64,000 nucleotides of DNA from positions 5,416,058-5,480,057 of the forward strand of contig NC_026661.2 in assembly GCF_000004075.3 (NCBI RefSeq). Reading direction: 5' to 3'. Each line of letters opens with the position of its first letter. The stretch's first letter is position 1. The notes beneath the pieces were generated by a model. It saw only the letters and a program-made list of their open reading frames with translations, was not told where the DNA came from and searched no databases. Origin of the DNA: Cucumis sativus. Lineage: Eukaryota; Streptophyta; Magnoliopsida; Cucurbitales; Cucurbitaceae. Positions 60,001 through 64,000 of the stretch are shown one piece after another. Both the position numbers and the translations under genes were made by a program.

Positions 60001-63000
60001 CTACTGGAACATTTTGCTATATGCCTTTCTTTCTTGATTACGTCTGTCAGCAATCTGCATCCATACAACACAAACCCATCCGTTAACAACATGTGTCGTT
60101 TCAACATAAAGAATTTACTTTGATTACCTTTTTCCTCGCGGCAGCAAGCTCTTTCTTTATGGCAGCTGAAACTCGAAATAGTAGAAAGCGATTATCAAGT
60201 TCCAGAAACAAAAGGATATATAGTACACAAGTTGAATATGGATAGCTATGGAGTGAGGTAAATACACGGCTAGCACAAAGAAGAATTGCACTATTCCCAT
60301 GGTAAGTATATAGACATCAGTACGAAAAAAAGTAAAACTCATGTCCAGAAACAAACTTTTTCTTTTTTCCCTTAGTAAGTTGATGAATTAATTTCAAGAT
60401 ACAACGCTTTCCTACAATAAAAGATTAAACTATACAAAAATAGTCCTGAACTTTGCATTTAGTTTTAAAAAATACCTATACCCTTTCACAAATTACAATA
60501 CTATTCTTAACCTTTCATTAAGGTTTCAAAAGTTACAATAAAATGGGGGGTGGCAGTGACTTAGAACGATTTTCTTCCAGGTCTCAATTTTTGTTCTTCT
60601 CTCGAAATTCTAAATGAAGATCTTTCTTCTCAAGACCAAGAAAATGGGTCTGTGGTGATCTAGACAACATTTCATGGCAATACTCCAATAATAATGAGAG
60701 GAAGTAGCCAACCCCCTCTTGGTTTTAAGTTGGGATCTCTCCCAGAGTTTGACAACATTGTCACTCCGATTTCTCCACAACATGCATTAATAAGAAAATG
60801 GCATCTCAAATTTCAGACAACAGAGAAGCAAATGAATACCGATGCACTCCAGTGAGATTTTAGGTGATTGGTTTTCAAATTCTAAACACCTATCTTCTAC
60901 ATCCAATCATTTCATCCACAAGAATCTAGATATATAATACAAAGTACTTTGAAATATCTACTACAGTCTAATAAAAAAAACCATTACCATCATTTGGCTC
61001 CAAATCTGATGCCTTCTTGAAGCTTTCAACAGCAGAATCAATGTCATTAAGAGCCATGTGTGCCTGGATGTGAAATGATTACCATAATCAGTTAGCTACA
61101 GAAATAAGGGGGTGCATTTGCAAGTAAGCATGTAAAGGAGGCTAATACACAGAATTGTGAATACAAAAAATGGGAAACCATGAAGCAAAAGAGAAGAAAA
61201 AGGCTGACTTGCAAATAAATTGACTTGTAGTAGCTTATAAGCTAATTTCCTTAGCATCCGTTTCTAAATCAATGAATGTATGAGGATACTTACGAACACT
61301 AACTAATCTCACGAGACAACGGTCAATGTCAAATCCATTTAATTGTTAGGAATCTATGCAAAGTTATAAAATTATTTTATAGAAGAAACCATGGAGAAGT
61401 GTAAGAAAAACCAAAATAGAACCCTCCTTAATTATCCAAATGACTTAGATAAAATTGAAAAGAAAAATTGTGAATTAACACAACCTAAAGAAATTAAAAG
61501 AGAAAATGACAAAGAATCTAATATTATCCTGGAAGGCAGAGCTCCATCCAACCCTTTGAGACATCACCATCCTTTCCACAAGAAATACCAACCTGACCTT
61601 GGCGAAACAAAGCCTTGACATTGTCGTCTCCATCACGCATTGCAAAATCAGTGTCTAACAATGCTCCTTTTAGATCCCCTAACTTTAATTTACAAGCCTA
61701 CATCAACAAAATAACCAGGTGATCATTAGACTGCCAATAGTTAAGTAAAATCTGCTGAAAAATTCAAAAGGAATAACAGAATCACTTATTACTTATTAGT
61801 TAGGTGGTAATTAATGACAGTGAAAATGGATCGACCACTGCAAGCAAGGACAACCTCCATACAATTAAGAAGGATGATTGCCACTCCAACTAAATAATTC
61901 TTAAAAAGATAATGTGCAAAGCATAGTACATCAGCACATATAATTTTTTTCAGAAAAGAGAGATTTAGGCTTTAGGCTTTAGATGAAATAAACGGCAAAA
62001 GGTGATTACAATAGATATTTCCAATTGAAAACTAAGTAAGAAAGACTTAAGTGTTAAAAAAGGTGTACAGTTCACTGGAACATATAACCATCGAGCTGAA
62101 AGAGTGATGCATCATTGCAAGAAATCTGAAATATATGCCCATCGTAGCTAAGGAGCATCCAAAGATTCTTGATTGTTTGATGGCATTATTTAAGACCGTT
62201 CTTCACCTAAGTATCTCCCTTCTGTGAACTAGGCTTTCCTCAAAGGTTCCAACACAACCATTTAGCACTTGTCTAAATTAATAAATTTCCTATTTCAGGG
62301 ACATTTAATTATGTACATTTTGTAATTCATTTATATGTGCTAAAATCTGTTAGAACCAGAATATTCTACAGTAAAAATATTGAAAAATTCCAACCACAGT
62401 TTATAGTTCACATTTCAAGGCAAATTTACATGGTTTTAGTATCGTTGTAGAAGACCACATTATGTATTTTATTTTAGCAAACTTCATTCACAAATTTTTT
62501 TTTGAAGTTGCTCATTTATCTCTCTTTCTCAATGAGAGCTCAATTTCTCACTAACAGAAAAATATGTTTCTTACTGTCATGCAAACCAACAGGGCTTTAA
62601 TCTGGTGTCGTGTTTGCATATGCAAACTGCTGTCTTTTTTCATTCAGTCATAGGCAACTTTTAGAAACAAGGGATATGTTTGGTGAAGAATTGAAATGAC
62701 AATCAGTCCAACCAAAAAAATGAGAAAATGGGAATAAGGTTTCGAAGTATTACATTCACTTCAATTAGTTTGGGTTGAGAAACACAATTGATATTGTTTA
62801 CTAAATGTTCGGAGAAGCAAATTTGAATTGATGCTAGGGCCTAGAAAAAGGTAAAACAATAAAAGAACAAAGGACAAATGGAAAACTTGGTGGAGATGGG
62901 GATAGATGCATGGATCACCACCTCTCAAACGACTATCAAATAAGTTTATCAACATATTTTAGAAGTACTGAAATTCCACAAATAACTCAACAAAGAAAAA

Positions 63001-64000
63001 GAAATACATTAACTAGGACACTTACCGAACTGTTTGTGAATATCTGTGATTTAGTTTTTCTAAGATATGAACTCTTCTCTGCAGACTCAAAGGAAAAGAC
63101 GAGGAGAAATTGAGGGGAGGGGGGAGTCAGTGCAGTCATTTATACTTAAGATATTCATAGTAAAATATCCTCTAGTTTCATGATACTACCAAGTACCATT
63201 TATGTCAAAGGAAAGATGTACCTTCATCAATTCCTTCTTTTTCCCAGCAGATATCAAGGTAGCGTAAAGCCTTTCGATACTTTCTGAGAGCCATCTTGTA
63301 GTCTTGCTTCTGTAAGGAGACGTTATGGGAGTAAAAGGAAATCTATCACTAGGTTTTAATGATAAGCTAACGAAAAATCTGAACCCAAGGATATTCTTCT
63401 TTCCCATTAGTACAAAGGACAAAATTCTATACAGCAGTTTTTTTTCAAAATTAAAAAGAAAAAGGGAACATTAACGTCAGATGGAATCTAGTGTCAATAC
63501 CTTGTAATGCTCATTGCCAAAAACCTTCACAGAATCAACTGCCTTCACCCACCATTCAAGATCATCAGAGCTCTGTTCTAGGTCAGTTGGCCAATCAGGA
63601 AACGTATCCCCATCATTGAAAAAGTTTGAAATTCCATCATCTGCTCCCTCAGGAATTTCTCCACAATCCGAAATAATGACTTCAGCAATAGGACAGGCAT
63701 TTTCACCAGTTGTAACATGCTCAATTGAACGAACAACACCCATTCCTTTCAGAACCTTCCCAAATACTACATGTTTCCCATCCAAATGAGGAGTGCGAGT
63801 AGTTGTGATAAAAAATTGGGAGCCATTGGAGTTGGGACCAGAATTAGCCATAGATAACATTCCTTTCCTTTCATGTTTTACCTCAAAATTTTCGTCATCG
63901 AATTTCTCGCCATATATAGACTCTCCACCAGTACCATCTCCAGCAGAAATATCTCCACCTTGTACCATGAATCCTTTTATAACACGGTGGAAACATGACC
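60001..64000 (-). CDS. CYP40: Cyclophilin 40 (SQUINT), 3' seven exons, partial
   Basis: Coding exons: 63501 to beyond 64000, 63222-63309, 63026-63078, 61593-61697, 60988-61063, 60128-60165 and 60001-60054 (TAG at 60001-60003). About 303 residues are present; roughly 58 N-terminal residues lie past the window edge. The peptidyl-prolyl isomerase domain shows [40 protein letters not shown] and [12 protein letters not shown]. An acidic linker follows, then TPR helices ([53 protein letters not shown]) and a C-terminal [19 protein letters not shown]. The TPR region of CYP40 binds the HSP90 C-terminus; Arabidopsis SQUINT aids AGO1 loading and miR156-dependent phase change. The penultimate exon is only 38 nt. 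Confidence 0.93.

Noticed and set aside
1..64000. CRISPR array, rRNA genes, viral genome or toxin locus
   Set aside because: No regularly spaced repeats, rRNA signatures or viral replication genes were seen; the only integrase/gag sequence belongs to the plant Copia relic.

Overview
The window is nuclear DNA from a dicot plant, most likely a cucurbit such as Cucumis. The evidence is eukaryotic gene structure (multi-exon genes with GT..AG introns), long AT-rich intergenic stretches, plant-specific families (PPR, CDPK-related kinase, DUF1645, ZOP1) and fragments of LTR, LINE and TIR elements. The family assignment to cucurbits is inference from the repeats and proteins; no search was run.

Layout from left to right. 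At 140-882 (+) lie the last exons of a P-loop sulfotransferase-like protein. At 5819-7025 (+) is a two-exon DUF1645 gene. At 13174-18653 (-) is ZOP1, a zinc-finger/OCRE splicing and silencing factor; its 3.8-kb second intron contains a 3'-truncated Copia retrotransposon and a LINE scrap. At 20453-23770 (-) is a degenerate second copy of the 5' part of ZOP1, split inside exon 2 by an intact intronless PPR gene (EMB2745-like, 20651-22900). At 25497-31345 (-) is an 11-exon CDPK-related kinase. Then comes about 11.7 kb without recognisable genes. At 43046-52728 (-) is the 11-exon AAA ATPase CIP111, with a composite TIR/LINE insertion in intron 4 and a likely solo LTR in intron 10. At 53234-57750 (+) is an 8-exon ARMC6-like armadillo protein, divergent from CIP111 across 505 bp. 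At 60001-64000 (-) are the last seven exons of cyclophilin 40 (CYP40/SQUINT), cut by the window edge.

Exon coordinates were derived by hand from splice sites, and every junction was checked for reading-frame continuity: ZOP1 254 aa, CRK 603 aa, CIP111 1051 aa, ARMC6-like 465 aa, DUF1645 366 aa. The genes are not an operon. The ZOP1-CRK-CIP111 set does echo two Arabidopsis neighbourhoods (At1g49580/At1g49590 and At3g56690/At3g56760, from memory), suggesting an old conserved block that later gained TE insertions and the PPR gene.

I found no tRNA, rRNA, CRISPR or viral genome. The most unusual item is the intact PPR gene sitting inside a broken exon of a duplicated ZOP1 fragment, together with an orphan terminal-exon-like segment just downstream of it (19966-20058).
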